This document shows positions 25,361-40,187 of a stretch of DNA of 64,000 bases, piece after piece. The position numbers and the translations under genes are program-made. Origin of the DNA: Hybos culiciformis (taxonomy: Eukaryota > Arthropoda > Insecta > Diptera > Hybotidae). Numbering within the stretch: the stretch's first letter is position 1; each line of letters begins with the position of its first letter. The DNA lies in NCBI GenBank assembly GCA_964007475.1, contig OZ023274.1, positions 99,829,322-99,893,321 on the forward strand, read 5' to 3'. The notes under the pieces were generated by a model that saw only the letters and a program-made list of their open reading frames with translations, ran no database searches and was not told the origin of the DNA.

Positions 25361-28300
25361 ATGACCACAAAAGCTTCATTAGCCTCCACAACAAGACCGT
25401 CATCGAGTAGTGGTGTAACATCAACTTCAAGTGGAATTCAAATAAAAAAAGAATTACCAAATGACGAAATAAAGGTAAGTTTTTAATAATTTTTCAATTT
25501 TATTTATTATTTATTTATTAAATTGGTAGTATGCGGTATCTATAAGAAAATATTTTTCATTCCATTAAGAGCCCTCAATGTGAAAAATTGCAAAAAATTG
25601 GTTTTAGTTTGGCTTTGATTGTAGGGTTACTACAATCTAGACTGAAGTGATTTTTTGATATGTTAGAGAGTATATAATTGGCTCCAGGGTAGGTGAAGCG
25701 GATTTTTTTAATTTTGAGTTTTTTGGCCCAAATGAGCCTTTAAAAAACTTGAACATATTGGTTGGATTCTGAAGTAAAGGAAAAAGATAATAAAAAATCT
25801 CAGACGCAGAAATAAAGCTAAAATACCACTCTCCAGGGCTGGTGACGTGAAATTTTGAATTTCTTTAATTTCCTAAACAATTTTTAATTAATTTCATTTA
25901 TTTCTAAGAATTTTTTAATTTTTTTGATAAATTGCAGTTTCTGCATAGAAATAAAATTCAAATATAGTTTTGTGATTTTTGTGGTAGAGGTGTTTTTCGT
26001 ACAATTTTTGTCGCATTTTTCACGGCCGTTTATTTTCTGTAAAATAAAACAAAAAAAACCGCAAAAATAGAAAACAGAATTTCACATGGAGGGTTCTTAA
26101 AGAAGTATTTACATATTTTTGTATATTAAAGACTGGTAAAGTATTTATAAAGAAAAATAAGTGTTTGAAAGGGAATTTGATAGCACTTAATTATTTAAAC
26201 CTGTCGTAGAATATTTTTCAATGACCTGTACTCAAGGCATCCATTCGACAATCATATTTTTCAATAACATAGTAGATATACATTATTTTATTTTCTTATT
26301 TTTAACCCAAAAAAAAATCTTTCTATACTTGCGAAATAAAACTTTTGAACCAAATAACCCACATCCTATTATCACTCTAACGTACAATAGTATATAACAT
26401 AATTTTTCATTAATTAATTAAAAACAGCATAAGTAAATGCATAATGGCATTGATATTAATGCTAATATAAAAGTATAATTAATTTTTAAACCTCAAAATT
26501 TTATCTTGAACTTGTACAAAATTATGAAACTATAATTTATGCTATATTATGTACAAAGGCATAATAAGCATGTGAAGATAATATTCATAATTTTGATATA
26601 CGGCATAAATGTTTTTTTTTCTATAGAATTAAATTTCATTCGCTCTGTTGAAAACAAGCAAAACCATTTTTTAAATATTCTAAAATTAATTAAAACTAAA
26701 TAAAAAAATTCTCTCATATTTATTTAATAATTTTATTTGAATATTTTGTACTCGATGTTTCAGAATTTTTTTTCCACTATAATCACAAGTTTTTCTCCAA
26801 GAAGAAGATTTTATTTATTACAAGGTTTGATCAAAATATTTAAAGTTTTGGAGCCGATCTTCATCAGTTTTTTTTTAACGAATTATAAATAAATTTTATA
26901 TTCTGTGTTCTTCGAATGACTGTCGATTTCAATATTTTGTCAAAAACACAATGGAATCCATGAAATTTTACATTATATGAGTATATAATGTATACAATGG
27001 ATACATAATTACGTTGTACATTTATTTGCTTGAAGAAGTGTGCTCCTACGCCTTTCAAGGACATTGTCAACATATAGTCATTAAATATATTACATATATT
27101 TTGTTCTGTTTTATATTTAAGTCGAAATTTACGAGTCGAGTTCATTTATATTATTTTATGGTTTATTTAATATAATTTTTTTTAAATTTTTGCTTCAATT
27201 TTTACATATATTAAGTACATAATTATTATAAGTTATCCTAATAATTTTACATTACTTTTCAAAACATTTTTAATGTTCAATTTTCGTACTCATAGTTATA
27301 GTATGTTGTATATCAATGGTATAAGTTCATATATAATCTCGTACATAAATATCGTAGATATTGTACCTATATATGTATGTAGTTCATTTGGAATCAGATA
27401 CTTTTAATGACCATGTCAAAAGTTTTAATTTTTATTTTTAATTCTTAAAATATTGTCATTTCAATATTCACGAAAATAATTTTCATTTGAAAAATAAAAC
27501 CTCCTATATGGAAAATACTTCTAAAATTACAAATATCTTTTTTTTTAATTTTTTTTTATTTTTGCATATTTATGATATGGATTGTATTTATTTTTGAATT
27601 TCTTATTTTTTTTTTTTTTTAGTTATGTTTTTTGTACCTCTTTATTTGCTTTTTTTATGTGCTGAATTTAAAAATCAATTTGATATCACTTCTTTAATTT
27701 GATTTTTTTTTTTTTTTTATTATTTTCATTTAATATTTTTGTACAAATTAAAAATGCGAATAATATCTACCCAAGGTATGTGATATTTAAAAGCATGTTT
27801 CGTCCAAAAAATAATATTAACTCATTTATAAGTTTTATTTAATTCAAATGAAAAAGTTAATAAGCCGCATATTTTATCGGAAATATTCTATTTAGTGTTT
27901 GATTCTTTCTTCGAAATTATGAATATTATTATATGTCATAAATTTAGGAAAACAGTAATACATCTTAATTATTTGGTTACTAATAAATAAATTATTATTT
28001 TTTAAGGTACTTTTATTATGAAACCAGATATAAAATATAGATAAAAAAGTATAATAACTTTAAAGTGTGTTATTTTCACAAAGTCTTGCATAAATAAGTA
28101 TAAGAATTCTTTTATTTTTCTACATTTCGTCGTAACAAATTTTTATAAATTAAAATTGTGTATTTGGTACAAAATAAATTATTGCCTATCATATTTCAAA
28201 ATGTATCAGATTTCATCTTCAAAAGAAAAACATTTTTTTAATAAAAATAATTAAATACGTAAAAAACTTGAATTTATATGGATATATACATACATATTTA

Positions 28301-31300
28301 ATTATGTAGATAAGTATATTGTGTATTTAGAATTTGTAGAAAATATAATGCTGCGATTTTAAATTATTCAAATGATAAAAAATCACAAAAAATAATGTTT
28401 TTTTTTTTTCTCATTTTTAAATCTGGCCAATGGTATTCAAAATATATCATTGGTGTGAAATGGAGAAAGAGTTTCAGTATGTAATATATAAATGTATCTC
28501 CAAGCTGACACTTAAATATTTAAATTTTAAAATTTCATTATTTTTATGTTTGCCGCCTAATTTTGTCTGTGTATTATTGTGTACTGTGTTTGGATTAAAT
28601 TGTAATTTTTTTTTTTTTTAATAAATAGAGATTATTTTAATAATATTCTTAAACTCAGGTTACATGAAACATATGATGAATGTATATTGTATATAAGTAT
28701 ATAATAATTAACCTGATTGTATTCAGATTTCGTCGTTATTTTGTGATATTTCTCTAACACTGAGCTACTGACATATGAATTTTAGAAGTTTATCCAGATT
28801 ATAATTTTGAAAATCAATATTAAGTAACAACATTAAATTCGACCAAAAAATACTTAGTTTTAACAGAACGATACATAAATTTCACAATTATTGTGTCCTC
28901 ATTGGAGAAGTTTTTATATATAAAGCTTCTTTTTACCGATATAACATGAATTTGGGTTTGAGACAATTCGGGGTTATTTTTTATAGAAGATTTTTTTTCC
29001 TATTATGTATACATAGATATAGAATTATATTTTGCTTATTAAGAATTTTATTTAGAATGACCTTAAGTATCACAAAAAAAAATAAATAAAAGATAATGTT
29101 AAATGAAAACTAATAGATGAGCAGCAATAAGATACCCCACATAATGGAAATAATGAATAAAATATTAAATATCTAAAAGAAATTTTATATGTAACAGAAA
29201 CTTTTGATGAAGCCTTTATAATTGTATGTTTTTTTTGTTTTTGTTTAATTATTTTCAAACCTTGATCAAATGTTTAATTGTATTAAAATTAAGTATTTAT
29301 ATTAAAAAAAAAATGCCGTATGTAAAGTAATACTTGATTAACTATTATTACAATAAAATAATTTTAATGACTTTTAAGAAGTTAAAAACTGGAAAATAAA
29401 GCAAGCTTGAGTTATATTCTGATATGAAATTATATATTATACAATAACAATTATGTATGTACCGATTATTGGTTTGATTTATTATTTTCCTCGCATAAAT
29501 ACGTTTTTTGTTCTGTTTCAAGTAGACATATACGGACAATGGGCGAAGAAATCAAAAATTTTCAAAAATTTGCGACATTATTATGTTCGGAAAAATCTCG
29601 AAAAAGTGTATTGAATGAAATCAAATTCTTTGCGGTCTACTAATCCGGAAGTATTTACACTCGAAGTAGAATAGTTGAGTTTATTTTTCAACACAAAAGT
29701 GTTTCGTCTAGTACGTTATGTACTTATACTTATATATATTAGGAAGAATTTTGTTAAAATTGCTATCCGAGGTAAGAAATCAAAAAAATGAAATAAAGTA
29801 ATGGACCCAAATATATTGCAGCGAGAGGTAAATTTTATTTTGGTAAAATAATACTTCTTAGTTTCTTTTTGTAATCTTATTTAACAATACTACCTATTAA
29901 TAGACATAAAAAGAAAAAAAAAAAAACTGCACAAAGTATTATTACTTTATTAAACTTTTTTTGTCCTTTTAAAAAATTAATCTAAATAAAAAAAAAATAA
30001 ATAAATCAGTAGCATTCGCGGTAGCCCACAATATTTAATAAGAATTCCATGTTTTAGAATTTTTTTTATAAAAAAGTCAATTTACGAAGAAAAAAAAACA
30101 AAACTTGGAAATTTAACATTACTAAATACTTTAAAAAAGTCAAAATATCGGTATGAAATATTCAGTTAAAAGCAAGCATGTGAACATTAATTTCTTTTTA
30201 TTAATAAAAATTGTAATTTAATATCTTATTTTTGGAATTTTTTTTTTTTCATTTGCCTGAATAAAGTAAAAAGTTAATACCTTCGTGAAGATACATCGAT
30301 CCATCTAAATATCAGATAAAAATAGCCGCAACACATATCTGATTACATGATTGAAAGCATGAAAAACATGATTATAGAATAACTGAAATAAACAGAAAAG
30401 AAAATATATATATATATGTATAATTATTATGTATGTATATAGTATTTTATTTGGAAAATATTTTTGTATGATAATGTGTCCGAATTTAAATGGATTTTCT
30501 CTTTTCTTAGTAATATCGAAAAAAAAAAATGAGAAATAGTATGACTTTTATGTTTTGAATATTCAGCTGTTATCATTTTATAAATCATAAGTTTATAAGT
30601 ACATAAAAATAAATTAGGAATTATAAACAAAAATCATTTATAAAAAGGTGAAGGCACGCACTAATCATGATCGAATTATTATTTAGAGTGCTTTTTGGAT
30701 AAAAACAAAATCAACTACATATATACTGTCTTCACATATAATACTTACTTCAATAAGCTGGTACCTCGATTGGTGTATGATTAACTTAATTTAAAAATCA
30801 ATTTCTTTTTGCATGATTTATGTCGAATATCTTAAGATGTTTAAAAAAAAACAGTCGATAAAGTTGTGTTTACAATAATTATGCAATATTTAGTTTTGAA
30901 TTTAAAACTTAATTTTTTTTTGTATGTTTTATAGTCGTTAGTATAGTTTTTTTGTATTGTGTTTTCATGTTTAAGACTGATTTATTTTATATAAGGCAGT
31001 AAGCAAAAATCTGTTAATCTATATTACTGATAATACTTTCCTTTGCGTAGCGCAGTCACAAAAAATGTACATATCTAATTAATGAATATAGTCTTATTTT
31101 TAAAACATTTTGACTTTGTGTGGGCTTGTTCTTGAATCTGGGATTCAAGTAATAAGTATACCTTTTTTTTGAGTATTTCCTCTATTCTATATTCCTTAAT
31201 TATTTCGAGATTATAAGTATTAAAATATAATAATGGTTTTATTTTACTTATTAATTTTTTGTTCTTCTTTCCTCTTTTTTCCCAACTCAATTCTTAAACT

Positions 31301-32240
31301 AACTTTAATTAGATTCAATAATATTTATTTTCAATAAACAAAGTATCTAAAAATATAATATCAAAAAAAATAAAATTATATGTGCTTGATTTTATCTGCG
31401 TGAAATAGAATATATTACCAGTTTTTAAAATATAATTTTAATTGAAATAACATTTATAAAAAATAATAAAAATATAAGAACTTGAATAACCTCGCTTTTT
31501 AGAATATACACCCATACAAAAAAAAAAAAAAAACAAATTTCATACAATATAATAATATTATTTTTCTTTAATTTTAATTTTTCCATGAGTATACTATATT
31601 GTTTTTTTTTTTTCATAATAAAATTATTGTTATTTAATATCCTTATTGAAATTTAATCCGATATCACGAGTGTTATTTATCATATACTCAGCCAAGTCAT
31701 TAATATAGCGAGAAATGTTTTTTTTTTTTAAATTTATTTTCATTAGATCTACATATATAATGAGTACATATAAAAATATGTATATTAATACATTATATGT
31801 ATGCGAACACTGCATATACATACATTATAATTTTTGTTTTAAATTAAAAACACAGTCACACTCAATTTGCAATTTGATTTTTCATTAATGATGATTTTTT
31901 TTTTCTTGTTATATATGTTAAATATTTTATAGAGCGATAAAATTTTTGTTTTCAAGCTTGCTTAAACTTCTCTAATTAATCAATTTTATAGAAATTAATA
32001 CTCGACGATCTTATACGTTGCGTCGAATTACATACATTTAAGTAGGATACACATTTATGTACATCGTACTTATAAGAAAAAAGAATATTATAATTTATGA
32101 AGAAATAAGTTTCTAAATCATATATTAAAAGCAAAATTTAAAAAATGTTTAAATAATTTTACGATAAACATAATAATAAATAAGTATAAAAATCCATAAT
32201 CTATCGAATTTTTATTGCTACCAATATTTTAAAATAAAAA

Positions 32241-32271
<31 letters not shown>

Positions 32272-35200
32272 TTTAAAGTATAAAAATCCATAATCTATCG
32301 AATTTTTATTGCTACCAATATTTTAAAATAAAAAAAAAAATTGTCGTTAATTAAAAACAGATACAATACTACATATTAATTTATATTTAATTTGCATTAT
32401 TGTATGACAATTATAAAATTAAAAAAGAAATGGAAGAATTATGTAGTACATATACATATATAAATTTAATATCATGTTATATACTATATAGTGTTAGACG
32501 TATGAACATTACGTTCTTTCATACAAGGTACATTCATATTTGTTTTTTCTGTACTTTGGAGTAAAATATTTTAAATAAATTAATATTGGTATTATATATA
32601 TTTTTTGTTTTTCATCATATACATATTATTAAAACATCATAAATTTAATTGAATTTTTTTTTTTTTGAAATAAAAATTCTTACAATCAATTTTACTAATG
32701 TATATATAATATTTTTAGATCAAATGTTGTTTTGTTTATTTTTTCAAGTACCTATCCTATCGTACATTTTATTTTTCAATATAAAAAGAAACGATTAATA
32801 TAGTGTGTTTCTACATACATAGAAAAGATTAACATAAATATAAACAAAAATTTTGTGTTCCCGAAGAAAAATAAAGAAAAAGCGCGAAATTTTGTCAAAA
32901 ATAAAAGCACATCAATTGACGTAGAAAAAGAAAAATTTATTTAGTTAAATAAAACAGAATTATTTCCAAATTATTTGAAACAAAAAAAAAATTTTTAGTT
33001 TCGCAGGAGAAATAGTTTTCCCTGATCACTATTAGAAAAATTTTAATTCAATTTCCAATCTAACTTTAAATATAGTAGGTATGATGATATGAAACTTTAA
33101 TTGCAGTTAGCAAGCTTATAGGATTGCATGTTTTTTTTTTAATTTTTTTTAAGTAATTATTTCAATGTTTCAAGTTTAAATTGTAAGAAAGTATCTTTTA
33201 AAATAAGTATTGACATATATAAGAGTGTTGTTACTTGAAATTGAGAAAAGAAAAAACAGCATTCCTTATAAAAATATCAAATTACTTAACTTTATTTTTT
33301 TTATTTTTATTTTTTTCATAAATATCAAAAATTTACTGTCAAAAAGAAAAAAAAAAAAATTAAAATTAAAAATAAAAATTGTAAATAGAATGCATGTTCA
33401 TGGGATTTTTTTTTAATAAAAAAGATCTGATTTCAATAAATTCGATTGTATCGCGCATGAGCAAAAAAAAAAAATTTATATCTAAAATTTCATAATTTTT
33501 GTTAAATTTATAGTACCTACATATACATATACCTAAATATGCATAATATTTTTTTTTATAATTGTTAATTTTCTTCCGATCATATGAAAATGATATTTTT
33601 CTTGATGATTAATTAAAATTATCAAGTTCATTAATTCAAATTAAATTTATTTATTTAACAGAAAAAAAAGGACAAACATTTTATATTGCGACGAAAAAAA
33701 TTTTAAAATTTATTATTTCTGCTTCGGTACTCAACCAGTTTTTATGTGTTTATGTATAGTAAAAAAATTTAAATTTTCGGAAATCATACGGAAGGGATTA
33801 TTTTTTAGGCAACTGGATAATTAATTTTATTTTTAGGCACGTGTGAATCACCTAATAATGTAATATATATATAAGTTTATATGTATATATAAGTATTGAG
33901 GAATCCAAAACAGGTTGATGATTATTTTAGAACTATATTAATTATTTGTGACAAAAGATTATATTAAGGGAAAAATTTGCTTTCAATTTTATATTTAAGC
34001 ACAGCGTAATTCCGGCCTGCCATTTAAGGTTTATCAGAACTACAACATATCTTTACGAATATAATAAAATTTCGCGAATTCTAAGAACAACTACTTGGTC
34101 TTTAAAAAAATTACTTAATGTTAAAAATTTATTATAAAATCAAAATAGATACATTTTTTTATATACATATATATTTATATTATTACATAAATATTATGCT
34201 CGAATTATGACGTCATGAAATCTATTTCTATATCAAATTTGTGTATAATACATACAAAATAAAATTTGATGAATAAAAAAAAAAAAAAATTGTCTTAAAT
34301 TTTTTTTTTAATCATCATTAATTCTGAAAATAAAACGAACCAAAACATATTAAATTACAAAAATTTTATGTTGATATTCGTTTTGTACAATAATATGTAT
34401 ACATAAATATATATATAATCTATAATAATATATTTCATTTGAAAAACGAAGAAAATTATTTATACTTAAAATTTTCAAAAATTGTCTGATAAAATTACAA
34501 ATTTAAATTAGAAAAACAATTTTGCAATGCATTTACCTATACTATACTATAATAATGTATGTGGGAAAATTTTAATGATGACAAAACATTATTTTACGAT
34601 CTTATACATTTATATAAAATTTTTCTATAAAACAAAATATTGCTTAATATTATAAAAACATTATCATTATTATAATGATAACAACAAACATTTGAGAAAG
34701 TTTTAATTATTTGTTATTTTGAAACTGAACTTTTTTCGCAAAATTTTGTATTGATTTTTTGTTGTAATGCTTATTTGATGGAGAAGGTTTTATTAATAAT
34801 TGTATAATTTATTGATTGGTGTTAGAAAATTCAAAATACACAATGTTGTTATACTATAATTTTTTTTAATTTATGTCTAAATACCTTTGAATAAAATTTG
34901 AAATACAGTATGCTTAAACTATTTAAGTATGAATAGCAGTAATAAATTAAAATTAAGATAAAGTATCCTTTTTTTCCTTTAGGTTTCGGAAAATCTACAA
35001 CAAGTTTGCATAAGAATTTTAATGAAAATCCATTTGATTTTGTTGAATTCAAAGAAAAACAAAAGGCTTTTTGGATTTCAAATGTTCATACAAACAACAT
35101 AAAACAATATTAAGTACACATTATTTGATATGATATATCAATATGTATATATACAAACACTAACAATGGCATTCACATCAAGGATAATTTTTGATGCAAT

Positions 35201-38200
35201 AACTTACAATATACAAAATTCCTTTTTATAAGGTGTGTTTTAATATTATGTTACAATGTTTATTTAGAACAAATCTAAATCATTATTTATTTTCTTTAAC
35301 GTTAATGATTTTATTTCGCTCAAACTTTTCCTATATTTTAAGATTCTAAAAATTATTAGTTTTCGATTTTCTCTAGGCGAATATAGAAATTGAAAATATT
35401 GAATGTTTGACATTAATGTGGAAAAAATACAGTATGTTAAATAATAGACCAGAGCCCATTTAATTTGGGGGCTGACTGAATTTTGAAAAAAGATATAACT
35501 ATTTTTGTACGGTCGCTGTACATAATTCTCGAAGAAGAACAAATAAATGTAAAAATGTTAAAATTGCATTTATACCAAGTAAAGATAAAATCTAGACTTA
35601 TATTGTTATTGATATCATTCACACTTTTCTAAAGTTACAAAATTAAAAAGACAATAAAAGACATAAAATCTGATAGTCTTTGAAATAAGAATTTTTGTTT
35701 AAAATTCCTCAAAAAAAACTATGCGCACTTATGATGTTATATGTGAGATTTTTTTTATTTTTATTTTGTTCAACACACATTTGGAAATGCATAAATAAAT
35801 TTGATCCTCCAGTAAATTGAGATTCTTGTTCTGATCATCAAATATATTATAAATTATAATTTTTTGGTTTTTAATTATATATATAGTCAAGGATGATGTA
35901 TTTTTTGTGTTCATTAAAATTTTAATATAATTTTATGCTTGAACATATCGATTCCTTAAATATATGTATATCTTTTAAGTTGATGAAATTACCTGAATGA
36001 AGAATATAAAATATAAAATCTAGAAATTTAATTTGATTATTGGAGAATAATACCAAAACCTAGAATTTATTTTTAATACTTAGAAAATATATGGCTTTTA
36101 GCTTTATGTTGCAAAAGAAAAATTTAACATTATGTATATAAATGTATGTATATTATATAATAAAACCATCAAATTGAAATGAATACATTAAATTCATACA
36201 TATCTTGATTCACACGTACAGTATTATTAAAAATAAAATGAAGGATATATTAAGAAGAACTTAAAGGACACATAATACTCAACCACTGGTATTCTATTAC
36301 ATTTAAAAAAATATATTCATAAATGTTAAACCTTAATGAATTTGAAGCACAATGTGAATGAAATTATAGGTATTACAAAATGTTAAATTAAATAATTTAT
36401 TTTCATTTAGCTCAGCTAGAAATGATATGATATTAGCTGATGTAGAACATTATATGAATTAAAATTCATATTTCAGCATATTTATAATTTCTTAAATCTA
36501 AGATACTTTTGTAAAATAAGTTTTCCTGTTTTTCTGTCTGTATAGAAAAAAAAATGGTTATTTGTAGGTGGAATTATTAATCTTTTGTCTATTGGTTGAA
36601 ATAACTTTTTTCACAATATTTTAAAAAATGGATTTTCAACTTTTCAAATTACACGACAATAGTCGTATTTTGTATTCACCTTTTGGTTGACGAACATTAC
36701 ATAATCCTACATGGTGCATTTAGTATTTACATCTGCAACATGTGGCAATAAAACGTCCATAGATATCTAAATGGCTTCTAATCACAATATTAAGAAATTA
36801 TGACATGTTGAAAAAGATGTCAAAAACACCACAACTTGAATGTGCATTACAAACAATACGTATTTTACATATATTGTGTGCAATAATTTATTTTGAATAT
36901 TAGATCTAGTAACTCGAATTAATTTTTTTTGATATAATAAATAAAATTTCTTTTTTACATAATGTTTAAAGAATTTTGTACACCTTAAACTTACGTATGC
37001 ATTTTTATTTCCTTGCGTAGACCTTATATTCCGTTTAAAAACAAATATAATTATATTGCTCATCTTACATATTAAACATAGAATATAGCTTTAAAGCAAG
37101 GATGATCATCGCCTATGCACTTGTACCACATTTGTTATTGTAATCCCACTTTGTTTATATGAATAATAAAACAGAATAGGAAAAAAAAAACCCTATGCAC
37201 TTCATATACACTTCGTGCTTATGTAAGTGCATGAAAAAAAATATTTGTATTTCGTCTTCGCACTTCCCTTTAAAAAAAAAAAATCATTCGCACTTTGAAT
37301 AGGAAGAAAAAAAAAAACATTTTTTCTGTATTTATTTTTTTCCTTCTTTTTTGTGCATGCACTGTAAAATGCGAAATTCTTATTTATAATATTTTCTGAT
37401 CGCAATTGTGTGATTGATGTATGAATAATGTAAATAAAAATAAAAGGACTGCAGAAAATTAATGTTAATTTAAAAATTAATGTGAAGAGGATTATTTATT
37501 TGCAATCAATTTTAAAGCAATTAGCTCAGAGCTTGATTTGCTTTGTAATTATTAATCGTATTTTCAAAGTTTTCACAAAAAATTTTTAAAAATAAATTTT
37601 CAAGAAAAAAAAAAGAAGCTTATTTTTGGATTTTAACCGAAAATTCTAGAAGAGGATGCTAAAAATATTTTAAATTACATTTAAAAATACCAAAACTTGA
37701 CTTTTAATGTAAATAAATTCGAGCAAGAGCACAATCAAGTTGCTTCATAATATGTTGCATATGTTGTTTTTTGGAAAAGTGTTTTGTACGTTGTTATTTA
37801 TTATATTACAAGACGAAAAATTAATTTTTAACTGTGTATTTTTTCCGTGTATTAATAAAACATGCCAAAAATTTATGATGATGGTAGTAAATGCACGTTC
37901 AATCTTAAATTTTGGGCATCACTGCTTTAAAGAAAAAGAATAAACATAGATAGTATCCTTTTTCATTCTCATTTTTCATACTTTTATTCTATCCTCATAC
38001 ATTTAATTTTTCCTAAAAAATCTAAAGTAAGTATTAAAAAAGAAATAGGATAAGACCTCTTTCTTTTATAGTTATAAATGTATGAGTTGAGTGTATGTTT
38101 CTGGGTGTGTTTTTCTTAAGTTTTTAGATTATATTACATCCATAAAAAAATATTTAATTTCCATGGACGTTTTCTGTCTATGAAAGCTAAAAATTTGATA

Positions 38201-40125
38201 CTATATAGTAAAATTAATAATATTATGTAGCTACATTGTACCATAAAGGAAGTATAAATAGAGAAACTAGTCCCATACAAAAAATGCAAATACAAATAGT
38301 GAAACAAAAAATCCATATCACAACCCCATGAGCTTTTTTTTTGTATTTTTTAGACTTCCACTCTCACAAAAGCTTTTAAAACTTTAAAAATTGTATAGAA
38401 CTGTTGTTATTTTGAAAGTTTTAAAAACTTTTGTGAGAGTGGAATTCTCAAAAAATACAAAAAAAAAGCTCATTTTTTGTTTCACTATTTGTATTTGCAT
38501 TTTTTGTATGGGACTAGTTTCTCTATTTATACTTCCTTTATGATTGTACTTATATATTAATAATACGTTTATATCTAATCATTCTATACTAGTAGATAAA
38601 AACTATATTATAAAACTCTACATAAGTTTTAAATATCCTCTCTAAATATTTTTTTTAATTTGTCAATAATTTTATTCACAAACTGTTGTATATGCATTTT
38701 ATATAAAAGTGAGATCAAAACACCAGACCAAACCTTCTGTTTTTTAAGTACACACATCACTTAAAGATAATTAACTCATTTCCTTTTTTACAAAACCCGC
38801 TCTAAACCCACTAACTAATTTTTAACAGGGTTTATAATTTTCGATTATAATTTTCATGTTTTTCTTTGGTGTTTTTGGTGGTAAAATATACAGAAAAAAA
38901 TAAATACAGAAAAAACTAAATACAGAAAAACTAAATAAAATATGTCAAATTATGTCCACTTTTCAGAACACTCCAAATTAGTTAACATTGTTGTTTATTT
39001 TTTAGCTAAAAAAATATGTAATACAAATTTTAAAAATAATATTTTTTACCACCACGTATTCATTTTTTTGGCTAAAAAATTTAACTAAAAAATTATGAAA
39101 ATTTTGAAACGATTTTAGATAATGTTCTTTCCAAACACAATATTTAGAACCCCCAACATAAATCAGTGGTACCAGTGGTCCTTGTACAAACAAAATTCAC
39201 ATTTTTATTTTTTGAAAATGCAGAAGGAAAATTGAAGTCCTGTGAAAACCAAAAACTAAAAACAAAAAAAAAAATTTCTACCACTGACACCTTTCTATTA
39301 TTAAAATTATGTGTGTACAAGGTTATAATTGTTAATGAATAGTGAAAATAATCATATGGCTTAAAAGCTCCTACAGTTGTCGTTGTAGTACATTAATTAA
39401 AACTAGAGAATAAAACAAAATATCTCAAGATTGACATTTTAAATTAAAAAAAAACATTTTCTTTTTTTATTTATTATTATTTATTAATTATATAAATACT
39501 TTACTTGTACTTACTTATAATTATTGCCATGCTCATATATTTGTTTATAATTATATTATTTATGTACAAAATTAAGATTTTAAAACTGTAAGAATAAAGT
39601 ATAATGTGATGTGAGATTTGAGATTTTATACATAGTTTTAGAACAAAATATCAATGTAGGAAAAAATATATAATGAATTAAGTATATGGTATTTGGAGCA
39701 ATTTTTGTAATTTAAGATTATTTTTTCATTTAATATAAAATTTACATACATTATGTACACATTTTTTTTCTTCTTGATCAATAAAGTTTTAAATTTGGTT
39801 TTATATACCTTCTATATGTATCACTAGAATAATATATAAAACTGAAATTAAGTAGTAAACAAAAATTTTAAAAGGAATTTAATAAAGCTTTATGAAGTTA
39901 ATCTTTGAAATTATACCTAATTAAAAATTCTAATCAAAATTCCAAGTATTTCTTCATTGCATTTCAAAGAGTACATTTTTTCTACCATTATATTTATTGG
40001 ATATTTTTACTACATTGTATATGCACAGTACATGTGTTGTACATACTACTACTGCTTTTTTTTATTACTACTCCTTTTTTTTTTTATTTTTTGTGTTACA
40101 TATTATTATTACCTGTCTAGGTATA

Positions 40126-40187
<62 letters not shown>

